Below, piece by piece: positions 1 through 9,648 of a stretch of 42,318 nt of DNA. The DNA is from Granulosicoccaceae bacterium (lineage in GTDB: Bacteria; Pseudomonadota; Gammaproteobacteria; Granulosicoccales; Granulosicoccaceae): NCBI GenBank assembly GCA_020629835.1, contig JAHDCO010000025.1:1-42318 (forward strand), written 5' to 3'. The notes beneath the pieces are model-generated. The model was not told the DNA's origin. It searched no databases and saw only the letters and a list, made by a program, of their open reading frames with translations. A program made the position numbers and the translations under genes. The stretch's first letter is position 1. Each line of letters starts with the position of its first letter.

Positions 1-1529
1 GTGTCAAGTTGTTCTGCAGCTCGCTCCCGCTTTAGCGTCGCCACGATTTCATCACGCACATCGTCTATCGTTTTCGGCCGGGGTCCTTCGCTGTCGAGAA
101 CGCGCAATGTCACCACATGACGGGGTGCTATCTCAATTACCTCAGAGTTCAAACCGTCTAGCAACACTTCATCACTGAATACCACTTGTAACAAAGCAGG
201 GTTAGATAGTAACGGGCCGTTATCTGACTCAACGTCCACCCAATCGGTAGTTACAACTTCCAATCCAGTTTCAGCGGCTACTGTGTCTAACTCATCCGAG
301 AAATCAAACGCAGTCTCTTCCATGATTGTTCTGAGCGTATTGAATTCCGAATCCGCTTGGCTTTGCTGCATCGTAGCGACAATTTCTTCTTTTACTTCCT
401 CGAAGGGTTTACCTGATTCTGGTGTTATATCGTCAAGTTTGATGAGGTGCACACCGAACTGAGTAATCACCGGATCACTGACAGCCCCTACTTCACTGAG
501 TGCGTTAACCGCAGCCTCAAATTCGGGCACCATTTGACCCGGCAAAATGGGGCCCAAACTTCCGCCAACATCAGCAGAACCCAGATCATCTGAAAACTCA
601 CTGGCTAAGTCCGCAAACGTTTCACCCGCGTCAATGCGTTGCTTAATCTCTTCAGCAAGCGTTGTCTTTTCAGCAACTTCACTATCACCATCAGCGGCTA
701 ACAGGATATGAGAGGCAGAGCGCTGCTCCGGCGTGATGTAACTGCGCTTGTTGGATTCATAATAAGCGAGTGCGTCTTCATCAAGAATGTCGATGCTTTC
801 CGCTTGTGCGCTAGCGTTTAACTCAACATATTGAACCTTGGCACGATCTGGAAATTCAAACGTGTCTGCGTTTTCGTCAAAGTAAGCCTGAACATCTTCA
901 TCACTTACTTCGAGCGTATCTTGCAAACTCGATAGGCTCAGGGTGAGTAAATCAACCGTACGTGTCTGGTTTTGCAGCGCTTCGAGTCGAGCGGCCTCAC
1001 TGGGTAAAGTGAATGCCGATTCAACGAGGCCTTCGCTAAACTGACTCAGCGCTGTCTGCGCTCTAAGTGATTCCTCGAAGGCCGCCGCTGACCCGCTTCT
1101 TACGCTTGCCGTTCTTAAGTAGGTATCCTGATCAAACTGGCCATCTAATTGAAAAGCGGGGTTACTTTGAATCGCGCGGCCCAGTGTCTCATCACCAACT
1201 GCGAACCCTGCTGATTCTGCGGCTGCTTGCACGATTTGCTGATCAATGAGCTGGTCTCGTGCCTGCTCACGCAGCAACTGTTCGTTACCCAAACCTTCAG
1301 GTAACTGCCCACCAAACATGCGCGCAAGCTGGGAACGCTGAAAACGATAGGCTTGCTCCAGTGCGCCCTGAGAGATTTCCACACCGTCCACCTCAGCTAC
1401 CGGAGGCGCGCCTCCACCACTAAGGTAAGAACCTATACCAACAAGGGCAAAAGGAATACTGATGACAGTAATCAAGGTGTACTTGATCGGTTTGGAGTTA
1501 CGAACTTTTTCGCGAAGATCGAGCAGCAT
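1..1529 (-). CDS. ppiD: Peptidyl-prolyl isomerase PpiD, C-terminus cut by the window edge
   Basis: Periplasmic, inner-membrane-anchored folding chaperone that helps outer-membrane and secreted proteins leave the Sec translocon. About 509 codons are visible, open at the left edge. The N-terminus (MLLDLREKVRNSKPIKYT) is a short cytoplasmic segment followed by one membrane anchor at about residues 18-38. A SurA/PpiD N-domain follows, then a parvulin domain (about 264-355) with the typical SASHILLA and FGVHLIKLDD strands. The ATG at 1529 is chosen because it gives the family's standard N-terminus. It lies downstream of hupB and two tRNA genes on the same strand, as in the common lon-hupB-ppiD order. 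A terminator separates it from the tRNAs, so it probably has its own promoter. Confidence 0.95.
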   Translation of the reverse strand, partial: MLLDLREKVRNSKPIKYTLITVISIPFALVGIGSYLSGGGAPPVAEVDGVEISQGALEQAYRFQRSQLARMFGGQLPEGLGNEQLLREQARDQLIDQQIVQAAAESAGFAVGDETLGRAIQSNPAFQLDGQFDQDTYLRTASVRSGSAAAFEESLRAQTALSQFSEGLVESAFTLPSEAARLEALQNQTRTVDLLTLSLSSLQDTLEVSDEDVQAYFDENADTFEFPDRAKVQYVELNASAQAESIDILDEDALAYYESNKRSYITPEQRSASHILLAADGDSEVAEKTTLAEEIKQRIDAGETFADLASEFSDDLGSADVGGSLGPILPGQMVPEFEAAVNALSEVGAVSDPVITQFGVHLIKLDDITPESGKPFEEVKEEIVATMQQSQADSEFNTLRTIMEETAFDFSDELDTVAAETGLEVVTTDWVDVESDNGPLLSNPALLQVVFSDEVLLDGLNSEVIEIAPRHVVTLRVLDSEGPRPKTIDDVRDEIVATLKRERAAEQLD

Positions 1530-1576
1530 GTCGTATCGATTCCGAGCCAGCTAATGAATAGTGGTTAAGACAATGA

Positions 1577-1602
1577 AAAAAGGGTGCCTAAGCACCCTTT
1601 TC
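1577..1602 (-). terminator. Rho-independent terminator after the hupB/tRNA unit
   Basis: A 10-bp stem (aaaagggtgc / gcaccctttt) with a 4-nt loop is flanked by an A tract on the plus strand, which gives a U-rich run on the minus transcript. It sits just downstream of tRNA-Asp and just upstream of ppiD, so it most likely ends the tRNA transcript. Confidence 0.75.
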
Positions 1603-1613
1603 TCTCAAAATGT

Positions 1614-1690
1614 TGGCGGAGCGGACGGGACTCGAACCCGCGACCCCCGGCGTGACAGGCCGGTATTCTAACCAACTGAACTACCGCTCC
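1614..1690 (-). tRNA. tRNA-Asp (anticodon GTC)
   Basis: The reverse complement folds as a 77-nt cloverleaf starting GGAGCGGTAGTTCAG, with anticodon loop CTGTCAC, T-loop GGTTCGAGTCC and an encoded CCA end. It lies 6 nt downstream of tRNA-Val, so the two are surely cotranscribed. Confidence 0.97.
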
Positions 1691-1696
1691 ACTAAG

Positions 1697-1772
1697 TGGT
1701 GGGTGCTGAGGGGATCGAACCCCCGACCCTCGCCTTGTAAGGGCGATGCTCTACCAGCTGAGCTAAGCACCC
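1697..1772 (-). tRNA. tRNA-Val (anticodon TAC)
   Basis: A 76-nt cloverleaf on the minus strand with a GGGTGCT/AGCACCC acceptor stem, anticodon loop CTTACAA, discriminator A and an encoded CCA. It begins only 12 nt after the hupB stop codon, so it is probably processed from the hupB transcript. Confidence 0.97.
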
Positions 1773-1784
1773 CAACTGAACTCC

Positions 1785-2057
1785 CTAGTTTACAGCATCT
1801 TTTAACGCTTTGCCAGCTTTGAATGAAGGTGCGTTTGATGCTGGGATGTTTATTGTTTCACCCGACTGAGGATTTCTTCCCTGGCGTGCTTTGCGAGGAC
1901 GTACAAGAAAAGTGCCAAAGCCAACTAACGTTACCTGGTCACCGTTAGCCATTGCTTCTGTTAATGAATCTAGCACTGCGTTAACAGCAGTTTCGGCATC
2001 AGTTTTTGAAAGATCACCCTTTGATGCCACTGCATCAATGAACTCAGCTTTGTTCAT
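1785..2057 (-). CDS. hupB: DNA-binding protein HU-beta
   Basis: Nucleoid-associated protein of 90 residues, the standard HU length. It has the MNKAEFIDAVA start and the DNA-binding arm around GFGTFLVRPRKARQGRNPQSGE (cited as a region), ending in FKAGKALKDAVN. HU bends and wraps DNA without strict sequence preference. The start is supported by an AAGGAAAC Shine-Dalgarno about 7 nt upstream. It lies between lon and tRNA-Val, matching lon-hupB order in many gammaproteobacteria. Two stem-loops occupy its leader. Confidence 0.97.
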   Translation of the reverse strand: MNKAEFIDAVASKGDLSKTDAETAVNAVLDSLTEAMANGDQVTLVGFGTFLVRPRKARQGRNPQSGETINIPASNAPSFKAGKALKDAVN

Positions 2058-2088
2058 TTTCTTGTTTCCTTAAAGATTACGTATGGAC

Positions 2089-2149
2089 GGTGCACGTCTG
2101 TCGAACACAACGTGCACCTTTTCCCCAAGATTGTAGGTTAAAAACCCAC
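2089..2149 (-). promoter_or_regulatory. Two inverted repeats in the hupB leader/promoter region
   Basis: The first is a perfect 9-bp inverted repeat, GGTGCACGT / ACGTGCACC, with a 12-nt spacer (2089-2097 and 2110-2118), ending about 30 nt before the hupB start. The second is a 7-bp stem (GTGGGTT / AACCTAC, one G-U) with a 3-nt loop at 2133-2149. They may be RNA leader hairpins or, for the GTGCAC-containing one, a protein operator. The sequence alone does not decide. Confidence 0.45.
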
Positions 2150-2236
2150 GCTCTATCGCGATTCGGTGTGTATATAAACGTTATTTACACAGAAATTTGG
2201 CGTTTATTGCGTAATATTTGATCACACACCGCCCTT

Positions 2237-4699
2237 TCAATGATGCTGAAGCCCAGATCCGGATGAACGCGACTCACCTTCGTCCGAACCCGATTTCACT
2301 GGATCCTCAGAAATAGCTGCGTTATCACCAGGGGAACTTGCCAGCGCAACTTCCAAAACTTCGTCAATCCAACGGACCGGTTTTATAGTTAAACCCGATG
2401 TAATTTCGTCAGAAATTTCACTCAAATCCTTTTCGTTTTCGATCGGGATCAGAACGGTTTTAATTCCACCTCTTTGAGCGGCCAGGAGTTTTTCTTTCAA
2501 ACCACCTATCGGAAGTACCTCACCACGCAGAGTAATCTCACCGGTCATGGCTACGTCCGCTCGCACCGGCACATGAGTGAGTGCACTAACGAGGGCTGTG
2601 CACATACCGATACCGGCACTTGGCCCGTCTTTTGGTGTGGCGCCCTCTGGCACGTGAATGTGTAAGTCCGTGTTCTCATGGAAATCAGGCTTTATGCCTA
2701 AGGCTTCCGCTCGGCTTCGCACCACCATAAGAGCGGCTTGAATGGACTCTTTCATAACGTCACCCAATTGCCCTGTATTCGAAAACTTACCCTTACCAGG
2801 AACCACCGATGTTTCGATCGTGAGCAGCTCACCACCCACCTGAGTCCACGCAAGACCGGTTACCTGACCAATCTGATCGTCCTTGTCGGCGCGGCCCCAG
2901 CGGAATCGCGTGACGCCCAGGTAGTCACTGAGATTTTCTTCAGTCACGACAACTTGGTCAGCCGATTCAACATCCATCACCTCACGCACTACCTTGCGAC
3001 ATATTTTGCTGATCTCGCGTTCGAGGTTACGAACGCCCGCTTCCCGGGTATAGCTTCGAATGGTCTCTAGAATGGCGTCATCTTTAACCGCCAACTCTTC
3101 TTCTTTCAAACCATTGTCTTTCATCTTTCTAGGCAGCAGATATCGCTTGGCAATCGCCGCCTTTTCTTGTTCGGTGTACCCTGGAATTCGAATCACTTCC
3201 ATGCGGTCGAGTAACGGCTCTGGGATGTTCATGGTATTGGCCGTGGCCACAAACATGACTTCGGAGAGATCGTATTCCACTTCAAGATAGTGGTCAGTGA
3301 ACGTGTGGTTTTGTTCAGGGTCCAGCACCTCGAGCAGTGCCGAAGACGGATCGCCTCTGAAATCCATAGACATTTTGTCAATCTCATCCAGCAGGATCAG
3401 TGGATTACGCTTGCCTACCTTAGTTAGGCTCTGAATGATCTTGCCAGGCATGGAACCTATGTAGGTGCGACGATGCCCGCGGATTTCCGCTTCATCGCGG
3501 ACGCCACCGAGCGCCATGCGTGAGAATTTACGACCGGTTGCCCGAGCGATTGAGCGACCCAAGGACGTCTTACCGACCCCCGGAGGCCCAACGAGACAAA
3601 GGATTGGCCCCTTTGCTTTTTTCACGCGTTTTTGTACAGCCAGATATTCAAGAATGCGCTCTTTGACTTTATCCAGGCCGTGGTGATCACCTTCAAGAAT
3701 GGCTTCAGCGTCGGCCATCGTCTTTTTCAGCTTGGACTTTTTCTTCCAGGGAAGTCCAACCATAGCGTCAATGTAGTTGCGTACTACCGTCGCTTCCGCC
3801 GACATCGGGGACATCATTTTTAGCTTGTTAAGTTCAGCGCTTGCTTTCTTATGAGCTTCTTTAGATAACCCAACCTTCTCTATTTTCTTGGCAAGTTCTT
3901 CAACCTCGTTAGGCACATCATCCATCTCGCCTAACTCTTTCTGAATAGCCTTCATCTGCTCATTCAGATAATACTCGCGCTGACTTTTTTCCATTTGTTG
4001 CTTCACGCGTCCACGTACTCGCTTCTCGACCTGTAATAGATCAAGCTCGGATTCCATGAGGTTTAACAAATGTTCCAGGCGCTCGCGAGCAGAGAAAATT
4101 TCCAGAATGGATTGTTTTTCATCGATACGCAGCGACATCTGTGCTGCAATCATGTCAGCTAATCGATCAGGGTCATCCACACCGGCAAGCGTGCTCAACA
4201 CTTCAGGTGGCACTTTCTTGTTCATCTTGACGTATTGATCAAACATGTTCGTAACTGAACGAACCAATACATCCAGTTCTTTATCGTCTTCATGGTCTGC
4301 AACGGGTGGCGATGCATGGCAATCGGCAGTGAAGTATCCGTCTGCGTCGCTGTTGTGTATGGCATCAATCTTTACGCGCTCTTGTCCCTCAACAAGAACT
4401 TTTATGGTTCCGTCGGGAAGCTTTAGCAGCTGCAAGATACTGGCGATTGTGCCAACGTTATGTATGTCGTCTGCACCAGGCTCATCGACTTGTGCGCTGG
4501 TTTGTGCAGCTAGCAGAATTCGCTTATCGGCTGCGGAAGCTGCGTCTAATGCTTCGATGGATTTTTCTCGCCCAACAAACAGCGGAATAACCATGTGGGG
4601 GTACACCACGACGTCACGCAGTGGCAATACCGGAAGATGGTGGCTGGAGCTTTCACTCTCAGCGTTTTCGTTCGCTTCGTTCGGTTCGTGATCAGTCAC
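2237..4699 (-). CDS. lon: ATP-dependent protease Lon
   Basis: Cytosolic hexameric AAA+ protease that degrades misfolded and regulatory proteins. At 820 residues it is slightly longer than the roughly 784 of E. coli. The LonN substrate-binding domain begins at [16 protein letters not shown], the coiled-coil helical region runs to about residue 340, Walker A is GPPGVGKT at 371-378 and Walker B is ILLDEIDK. The protease domain has the catalytic serine in [11 protein letters not shown] and the lysine in [10 protein letters not shown]. The extra length is a hydrophilic, Ser/Asp/Glu-rich N-terminal leader and C-terminal tail. It lies between clpX and hupB, behind the clpX terminator and with its own candidate heat-shock promoter. 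Confidence 0.98.
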   Translation of the reverse strand: MTDHEPNEANENAESESSSHHLPVLPLRDVVVYPHMVIPLFVGREKSIEALDAASAADKRILLAAQTSAQVDEPGADDIHNVGTIASILQLLKLPDGTIKVLVEGQERVKIDAIHNSDADGYFTADCHASPPVADHEDDKELDVLVRSVTNMFDQYVKMNKKVPPEVLSTLAGVDDPDRLADMIAAQMSLRIDEKQSILEIFSARERLEHLLNLMESELDLLQVEKRVRGRVKQQMEKSQREYYLNEQMKAIQKELGEMDDVPNEVEELAKKIEKVGLSKEAHKKASAELNKLKMMSPMSAEATVVRNYIDAMVGLPWKKKSKLKKTMADAEAILEGDHHGLDKVKERILEYLAVQKRVKKAKGPILCLVGPPGVGKTSLGRSIARATGRKFSRMALGGVRDEAEIRGHRRTYIGSMPGKIIQSLTKVGKRNPLILLDEIDKMSMDFRGDPSSALLEVLDPEQNHTFTDHYLEVEYDLSEVMFVATANTMNIPEPLLDRMEVIRIPGYTEQEKAAIAKRYLLPRKMKDNGLKEEELAVKDDAILETIRSYTREAGVRNLEREISKICRKVVREVMDVESADQVVVTEENLSDYLGVTRFRWGRADKDDQIGQVTGLAWTQVGGELLTIETSVVPGKGKFSNTGQLGDVMKESIQAALMVVRSRAEALGIKPDFHENTDLHIHVPEGATPKDGPSAGIGMCTALVSALTHVPVRADVAMTGEITLRGEVLPIGGLKEKLLAAQRGGIKTVLIPIENEKDLSEISDEITSGLTIKPVRWIDEVLEVALASSPGDNAAISEDPVKSGSDEGESRSSGSGLQHH

Positions 4700-4748
4700 G
4701 TTTTAACACCTCGGGCGTTATGCGGTTTCGCTAGATTCAGGATACACG

Positions 4749-4777
4749 ACATGGTATCCAGCCAAGGTGAATTCAAG
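4749..4777 (-). promoter_or_regulatory. Candidate sigma-32 heat-shock promoter for lon
   Basis: On the minus strand a CTTGAAT element (4771-4777) is followed 14 nt later by TACCATGT (4749-4756). This compares with the known sigma-32 pattern CTTGAAA, 13-15 nt, CCCCATNT. The distance to the lon start is about 50 nt. Lon is a classic heat-shock gene. The match is by eye, and an overlapping sigma-70 promoter is possible. Confidence 0.45.
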
Positions 4778-4787
4778 TGGAGCAACG

Positions 4788-4814
4788 AAAAAAGGCCCGA
4801 TATACGGGCCTTTT
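4788..4814 (-). terminator. Rho-independent terminator after clpX
   Basis: A 10-bp stem (aaaaggcccg / cgggcctttt) with a 5-nt loop, flanked by an A tract on the plus strand that becomes a U run on the minus transcript. It lies about 30 nt beyond the clpX stop and separates clpX from lon. Confidence 0.8.
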
Positions 4815-4842
4815 ACGGTGATAAGCAGTTAAGTCGACAGTA

Positions 4843-6135
4843 TCAGTCGTCTGATGCCGCCTTCCTATACTTCTCCTCTTCCATCACCTTCTCTTGACCT
4901 TCTAACAAAAGATACGGTTTAGATTCGCCGCGGACCACCGCGCCGTCGAGGATAACTTTCTTGACGTTCTCTATTCTGGGCAATTCGTACATGGTATCCA
5001 GCAGAACGTTTTCCAAAATAGTGCGTAATCCACGCGCACCAGTTTTACGCTGCAAAGAGTTCTGTGCAACCGCATGCAAAGCATCTTTGCGGAATTCGAT
5101 GTCCACATCTTCCATGGACAACAGGCGCTCGTACTGTTTGGTAATTGCATTCTTAGGCTCAACAAGGATTCTTACCAACGCTTCCTCGTCAAGCTCTTCC
5201 AAAGTCGCAACAACCGGTAGTCGGCCGACAAATTCAGGGATCAGACCAAAGCTGATCAGATCCTGAGCCTCTACTTCATGCAGTAGATCGCCGATGTTCT
5301 TGCTGTCGTCTTTTGATTTGACTTCAGCACCAAAACCAATCCCACCTTTCTCGGAGCGATCCTGGATGATCTTCTCCAGGCCAGCAAATGCGCCACCACA
5401 GATGAACAGGATGTTCGACGTATCCACTTGCAGGAATTCCTGCTGCGGGTGTTTACGTCCGCCTTGCGGCGGTACGGAGGCAACCGTGCCTTCAATCAAT
5501 TTTAATAAAGCCTGCTGCACGCCCTCACCCGAGACATCGCGGGTGATGGAAGGATTGTCAGACTTTCGGGAAATCTTATCGATCTCATCGATGTATACGA
5601 TGCCTGTCTGGGCCTTCTCAACATCGTAATCGCATTTCTGAAGCAGCTTTTGAATGATGTTTTCGACGTCTTCGCCCACGTAACCCGCTTCGGTTAGTGT
5701 GGTAGCGTCCGCGATGGTAAACGGTACATTAAGCGTGCGTGCCAACGTTTCCGCGAGCAGGGTCTTGCCTGAGCCCGTTGGACCAATGAGCAAAATATTA
5801 CTCTTTGCGAGCTCAACATCGCCCTTCTTGTCCTTGTACTCAAGGCGTTTGTAATGGTTATAAACCGCTACCGCCAGGATTTTCTTCGCTGTGCCCTGGC
5901 CAATGACGTAGGAATCAAGCAAATCATTGATTTCGTGCGGCTTGGGCAGCTCGCTGTCGCCGGTGTCTGCGGTTTCCTGCATCTCCTCGGTAATGATGTC
6001 ATTACACAAATCGACGCATTCATCACAAATAAAAACCGACGGGCCGGCAATTAGCTTGCGAACCTCGTGCTGGCTTTTTCCACAAAACGAGCAGTAGAGC
6101 AATTTACCGTCGTCTTTTTTTTCTTCGTCAGTCAT
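4843..6135 (-). CDS. clpX: ATP-dependent Clp protease ATP-binding subunit ClpX
   Basis: AAA+ unfoldase that feeds substrates, including ssrA-tagged proteins, into ClpP. It has 430 residues, close to the E. coli length. The N-terminal zinc-binding domain has ligands C15, C18, C37 and C40. Walker A is GPTGSGKT at 118-125, Walker B is IVYIDEIDK, the pore loop is GYVGEDVE, and an IGF-type ClpP contact loop is present as GGIGFGAEV. It lies downstream of clpP on the same strand with a 116-nt gap that holds a strong hairpin, so it may be partly uncoupled from clpP. Confidence 0.98.
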   Translation of the reverse strand: MTDEEKKDDGKLLYCSFCGKSQHEVRKLIAGPSVFICDECVDLCNDIITEEMQETADTGDSELPKPHEINDLLDSYVIGQGTAKKILAVAVYNHYKRLEYKDKKGDVELAKSNILLIGPTGSGKTLLAETLARTLNVPFTIADATTLTEAGYVGEDVENIIQKLLQKCDYDVEKAQTGIVYIDEIDKISRKSDNPSITRDVSGEGVQQALLKLIEGTVASVPPQGGRKHPQQEFLQVDTSNILFICGGAFAGLEKIIQDRSEKGGIGFGAEVKSKDDSKNIGDLLHEVEAQDLISFGLIPEFVGRLPVVATLEELDEEALVRILVEPKNAITKQYERLLSMEDVDIEFRKDALHAVAQNSLQRKTGARGLRTILENVLLDTMYELPRIENVKKVILDGAVVRGESKPYLLLEGQEKVMEEEKYRKAASDD

Positions 6136-6217
6136 AAACCGCGCTCTTTACCTTAACTATCACCTTGCCGTGTTTCTCAGGACATTTCAAGCGCCCATGA
6201 GCCCTGTACAACAGGAC

Positions 6218-6242
6218 TGCCGCGACCGTCACAGTCGCGGCA
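6218..6242 (-). other. Strong hairpin between clpP and clpX
   Basis: A perfect 9-bp GC-rich stem (tgccgcgac / gtcgcggca) with a 7-nt loop lies 10 nt after the clpP stop. A weaker CCTGT/ACAGG hairpin lies immediately beyond it. There is no U tract, so a partial attenuator or mRNA-stabilising structure is more likely than a full terminator. Confidence 0.5.
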
Positions 6243-6251
6243 GGACACAAG

Positions 6252-6980
6252 TCACGCCTCGCTTCCGTCTCCGGAAGCGTCGTCATCCTGAGCACCGCCA
6301 ATGGCCGCAGGGGCACCGCTGCTAGCAACGTTTACCTCTTCCAGCCGAGACTCTACGATACGGTCAACGATGCCATATGCCAAGGCGTCTTTTGCCGTCA
6401 TAAAATTGTCACGCTCAGTATCCGCTGTGACAGTTTCCACCGACTGTCCGGTGTGATGCGCCATCAACTGATTCATACGTTCTTTCATCGACAAAATCTC
6501 TCTGGCATGAATGTCGATGTCCGTGGCCTGCCCCTGAAAACCAGCAGAAGGCTGATGAATCATCACACGAGAGTTCGGGAGTGTGAAGCGCTTACCTTTT
6601 TCACCTGCAGTGAGTAGGAAGGCCCCCATGCTGGCAGCCTGGCCCACGCAGAGCGTACTGACGCTCGGTTTGATGAACTGCATGGTGTCGTAGATCGCCA
6701 TTCCAGCGGTTACAGAGCCGCCGGGCGAATTGATGTACAGACTGATGTCTTTGTCTGGGTTTTCAGACTCTAGAAATAGCAATTGCGCCACAATCAGGTT
6801 GGCCATGTGGTCTTCCACTTGGCCAACCAGGAAAATGACGCGCTCTTTCAGCAGCCGCGAATAGATGTCGAAGGAGCGCTCGCCACGAGGGGTTTGCTCA
6901 ATAACCATGGGCACAAGGCCCGTCGCGGATACTTCGGGGGCTTGTCCGTTCAAACCAGGCTGCGTGAAGCCAAAACTCAT
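6252..6980 (-). CDS. clpP: ATP-dependent Clp protease proteolytic subunit ClpP
   Basis: Serine protease that forms the tetradecameric chamber used with ClpX or ClpA. The catalytic triad is visible as S117 (GQAASMGA), H142 (MIHQPSAG) and D191 (TERDNFM). The [20 protein letters not shown] motif marks the mature N-terminus. At 242 residues it is about 35 longer than E. coli ClpP. The excess includes a Gly/Ser/Ala/Asp-rich tail after residue 213 ([19 protein letters not shown] onward) that looks disordered and acidic. It lies 17 nt downstream of tig, and tig-clpP-clpX is the usual order. Confidence 0.97.
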   Translation of the reverse strand: MSFGFTQPGLNGQAPEVSATGLVPMVIEQTPRGERSFDIYSRLLKERVIFLVGQVEDHMANLIVAQLLFLESENPDKDISLYINSPGGSVTAGMAIYDTMQFIKPSVSTLCVGQAASMGAFLLTAGEKGKRFTLPNSRVMIHQPSAGFQGQATDIDIHAREILSMKERMNQLMAHHTGQSVETVTADTERDNFMTAKDALAYGIVDRIVESRLEEVNVASSGAPAAIGGAQDDDASGDGSEA

Positions 6981-6997
6981 GTTGTTACTTTCCGTTA

Positions 6998-8347
6998 TTA
7001 GGTGTTTTCAGCAGTGTCCTCCTCTGCTGAATCAGATTCGGGCGCTGTCGGGTTCATTACTTCTGAAAATGCGCGCGGCTCTTCCGTGACAGAGGACTTA
7101 TCGACCACTGCCTGGGTAACCGTATCTTCTAGTACTAATCCTTCGATGTTCTGCAACATTTCAGCGTTACTGTAATAGTAGTCGATGACCTGTTGCGGGT
7201 CCTGATACGAGCCTGCGAGGTGCTCAACGTGCTCTCTGACCTTGCCAGCGTCAGCTTTGATGCTGTCTCTACGAACTATTTCTCCAACAATCAGGCCAAG
7301 TCGGACCCGGCGCTTGGCTTGTTCTTCAAAAAGTTCGTCCGCCAACATCGAGGTGTCCATATCGGCCGGCATCTGCTGTTGCTGCATAAACTGCTCCCGC
7401 TGACGCCCAATTTCCTCCTTAACCAGTGCCGCTGGCACGTCGATAGGATTCAGGGTCAACAGACCATCCATAACTTGGGACTTAATTTCATTATCTAAAC
7501 GGGCTTTGAGCTCTCGCTGCATATTTTTTTCAATATCTGCGCGAAGGGTGTCGATGTTGCCGTCTTCAATACCGAAGCTTTTCACCAATTCTTCATTGAG
7601 TTCAGGCACTGCCGATTCCTTGACTTCATGGACGACAATATCGAACTCGCATTCTTTACCCGCCAGATTCTCTGCCTGGTACTGTTCTGGAAAAGTTACG
7701 GTGATGGTTTTTTCATCGCCTGCGCTTAAGCCAAGCAATTGCTCTTCAAAACCCGGGATCATTTGCTTTGAACCCAAAACCAATGGCGCTTTCTCAGCTT
7801 TGCCACCTTCAAACTCTTCCCCGTCCAATCGCCCGGTAAAGTCGATAACAATCTGATCGCCATCTTCAGACGCCCGATCTACTGCGTTGTATTCGGTGCG
7901 TTGCTCAAGCAGTTTATTCACCATGTCATCCACGTCCGATGATTGAATCTCCACGATCGGTTTGGTGATCTTTAAAGACTCATCGAACTTAGGATCGAAC
8001 TCGGGATAAACCTCAAAAGTGGCTTCGTAGCTGAAGCCTTCATCGGCTTCTTCCGATCCTTCCACGGGGCTGATCTGGGGCTGCCCTGCCGGACGCAGTG
8101 ATTCCTGTTGCACCGCCTTGTAAAAAGAGTCATTGATCAGGTCACCCAAGACCTCACTCTTGACTTGCGGTTCAAAACGCTTTTTGACAACGTTCATCGG
8201 CACTTTGCCAGGACGAAAGCCATTTATTCGAGCGGTTTTACTGATCGACTTGAGCCGTTCGGCTACTTTTGAGTCAATATCAGTTTGAGGCAGCTCGATG
8301 GTCATTTTCCGACCCAGGCCTTCAATGGTTTCCACAGATACTTGCAT
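6998..8347 (-). CDS. tig: Trigger factor, ribosome-associated chaperone
   Basis: Binds nascent chains at the ribosome exit tunnel through protein L23 and has prolyl isomerase activity. The product is 449 residues from the ATG at 8347 ([20 protein letters not shown]). A longer open frame reaching upstream runs into the tRNA-Leu gene and is not credible. Visible are the ribosome-binding tail ([16 protein letters not shown]), the FKBP-type PPIase domain ([20 protein letters not shown]) and the C-terminal helical arms. The end is acidic ([11 protein letters not shown]). It follows tRNA-Leu by 21 nt and leads the tig-clpP-clpX group, probably sharing the tRNA operon promoter in part. Confidence 0.97.
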   Translation of the reverse strand: MQVSVETIEGLGRKMTIELPQTDIDSKVAERLKSISKTARINGFRPGKVPMNVVKKRFEPQVKSEVLGDLINDSFYKAVQQESLRPAGQPQISPVEGSEEADEGFSYEATFEVYPEFDPKFDESLKITKPIVEIQSSDVDDMVNKLLEQRTEYNAVDRASEDGDQIVIDFTGRLDGEEFEGGKAEKAPLVLGSKQMIPGFEEQLLGLSAGDEKTITVTFPEQYQAENLAGKECEFDIVVHEVKESAVPELNEELVKSFGIEDGNIDTLRADIEKNMQRELKARLDNEIKSQVMDGLLTLNPIDVPAALVKEEIGRQREQFMQQQQMPADMDTSMLADELFEEQAKRRVRLGLIVGEIVRRDSIKADAGKVREHVEHLAGSYQDPQQVIDYYYSNAEMLQNIEGLVLEDTVTQAVVDKSSVTEEPRAFSEVMNPTAPESDSAEEDTAENT

Positions 8348-8368
8348 GATTAGTTCGTCGTATTTAGA

Positions 8369-8454
<86 letters not shown>

Positions 8455-8562
8455 AAAGGCTTTTGATGTAACCGACAAATTATACCGAAAAGCAGCCCAA
8501 GCTGTGTCAATGACAGCAGCTGAGCGAGGGCACCACTTGAGCTATACACCGGAAGGGAATAT

Positions 8563-8638
8563 TGGGGTGGACGATGGGGATCGAACCCACGACCACAGGA
8601 ATCACAATCCTGCGCTCTACCAACTGAGCTACGCCCAC
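8563..8638 (-). tRNA. tRNA-His (anticodon GTG), no G at -1 in the gene
   Basis: A 76-nt cloverleaf on the minus strand: acceptor GTGGGCG/CGTCCAC, D arm GCTCAGTTGGTAGAGC, anticodon loop TTGTGAT, discriminator C73 and encoded CCA. The base before position 1 (plus-strand a at 8639) reads T, whereas bacterial tRNA-His genes usually encode the G-1 that pairs with C73 and is read by HisRS. Confidence 0.93.
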
Positions 8639-8864
8639 ACCTTGAATGAGATTTTAGCGCAAACTCACCGCTCTGTGTGGTCTGCACTTTAACGATAGGC
8701 AATCTTTCTCAGCTTGAAGGCGCAATGCTGATCGCACGATCGAAGGATGATCTTGAGATATTTGAACAAGCCACAGAAAACCTATCGGGTGCAGCGCGCT
8801 AATGGGCTTGTTTGGGTTAGCTTGTATGGGTTCGTAGGAAGCGACTATCTGGCACGCTGCTGAG

Positions 8865-8941
8865 TGGCGCGCCTGGCAGGACTCGAACCTGCTACCCTCG
8901 GCTTAGAAGGCCGATGCTCTATCCGGATGAGCTACAGGCGC
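8865..8941 (-). tRNA. tRNA-Arg (anticodon TCT)
   Basis: A 77-nt cloverleaf with GCGCCTG/CAGGCGC acceptor stem, anticodon arm CGGCCTTCTAAGCCG, T arm AGCAGGTTCGAGTCCTGC and encoded CCA. The 226 nt between it and tRNA-His hold no further RNA gene or ORF that I can support. Confidence 0.96.
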
Positions 8942-8986
8942 TTCGCGGTCTGTCGCTCCGACGATGTGACGCCGGGTCATTGAAAG

Positions 8987-9063
<77 letters not shown>

Positions 9064-9082
9064 ATCGCTCTCAAGACTCTAT

Positions 9083-9111
9083 TGTATAGGATTTTTATTT
9101 GGTTTCGTCAA
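9083..9111 (-). promoter_or_regulatory. Sigma-70 promoter of the Pro-Arg-His-Leu tRNA operon
   Basis: On the minus strand TTGACG (9106-9111) and TATACA (9083-9088) are separated by exactly 17 nt. The -35 box lies inside the last codons of iscX, and the spacer covers the iscX stop. The tRNA-Pro gene begins 20 nt after the -10 box. Confidence 0.75.
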
Positions 9112-9289
9112 TCCACGCCATCTGAATTGCTTCTAATATTCGCTCATTTGAGTTTTCAGGGTTGTCGTCAAAGTCCTCCAAAGCAACAACCCACGCATGC
9201 ATATCGGTGTAGCGCACGTACTGTGGGTCAACATCTGGATGATTTTCATACAACTCAATGGCAATATCGAGTGTGTCGGTCCATTTCAT
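9095..9289 (-). CDS. iscX: Iron-sulfur cluster assembly protein IscX
   Basis: Small acidic partner of IscS that binds iron and modulates cysteine desulfurase activity. It has 64 residues, close to the E. coli protein. It begins [21 protein letters not shown] and has the family's [14 protein letters not shown] and FDDNP segments. It is the last gene of the isc operon, 20 nt after fdx. Its 3' end also carries the -35 box of the downstream tRNA operon. Confidence 0.95.
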   Translation of the reverse strand: MKWTDTLDIAIELYENHPDVDPQYVRYTDMHAWVVALEDFDDNPENSNERILEAIQMAWIDETK

Positions 9290-9309
9290 GATTGCGCCCT
9301 GAAGCCGGT

Positions 9310-9648
9310 TTAGTGATTTTCTTTCACCATGTTTATGGTGTAGCGAGGAATCTCAATTTCCAAATCTGCATCGGCGACGATGGCCTGGCAGCTCAATCTG
9401 GAGTCCGGGTCTAGTCCCCACGCTTTGTCGAGAAAATCTTCTTCCAACTCATCGGCCTCTTCGATGCTGTTAGCACCTTCTCTTATGTGCACATGACAGG
9501 TAGTGCAAGCACAAGATTTCTCGCATGCGTGTTCAATAGAAACACCGTTTCTAAGCATGGCATCGCAAACGGATATGCCAGGGTCTACTTCGAAGCTTGC
9601 ACCGTCGGGGCAGTACTCTGGGTGCGGCTGAACTTTAATCGTTGGCAT
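9310..9648 (-). CDS. fdx: 2Fe-2S ferredoxin of the Isc system
   Basis: Adrenodoxin-type ferredoxin that supplies electrons during Fe-S cluster assembly. From the ATG at 9648 ([16 protein letters not shown]) it has 112 residues. The ligands C42, C48 and C51 lie in [13 protein letters not shown], and C87 in RLSCQA. An upstream in-frame ATG at 9684 would add 12 residues but lies deep in hscA and departs from the family N-terminus. The chosen start overlaps the hscA 3' end by 14 nt, indicating translational coupling. Confidence 0.95.
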   Translation of the reverse strand: MPTIKVQPHPEYCPDGASFEVDPGISVCDAMLRNGVSIEHACEKSCACTTCHVHIREGANSIEEADELEEDFLDKAWGLDPDSRLSCQAIVADADLEIEIPRYTINMVKENH

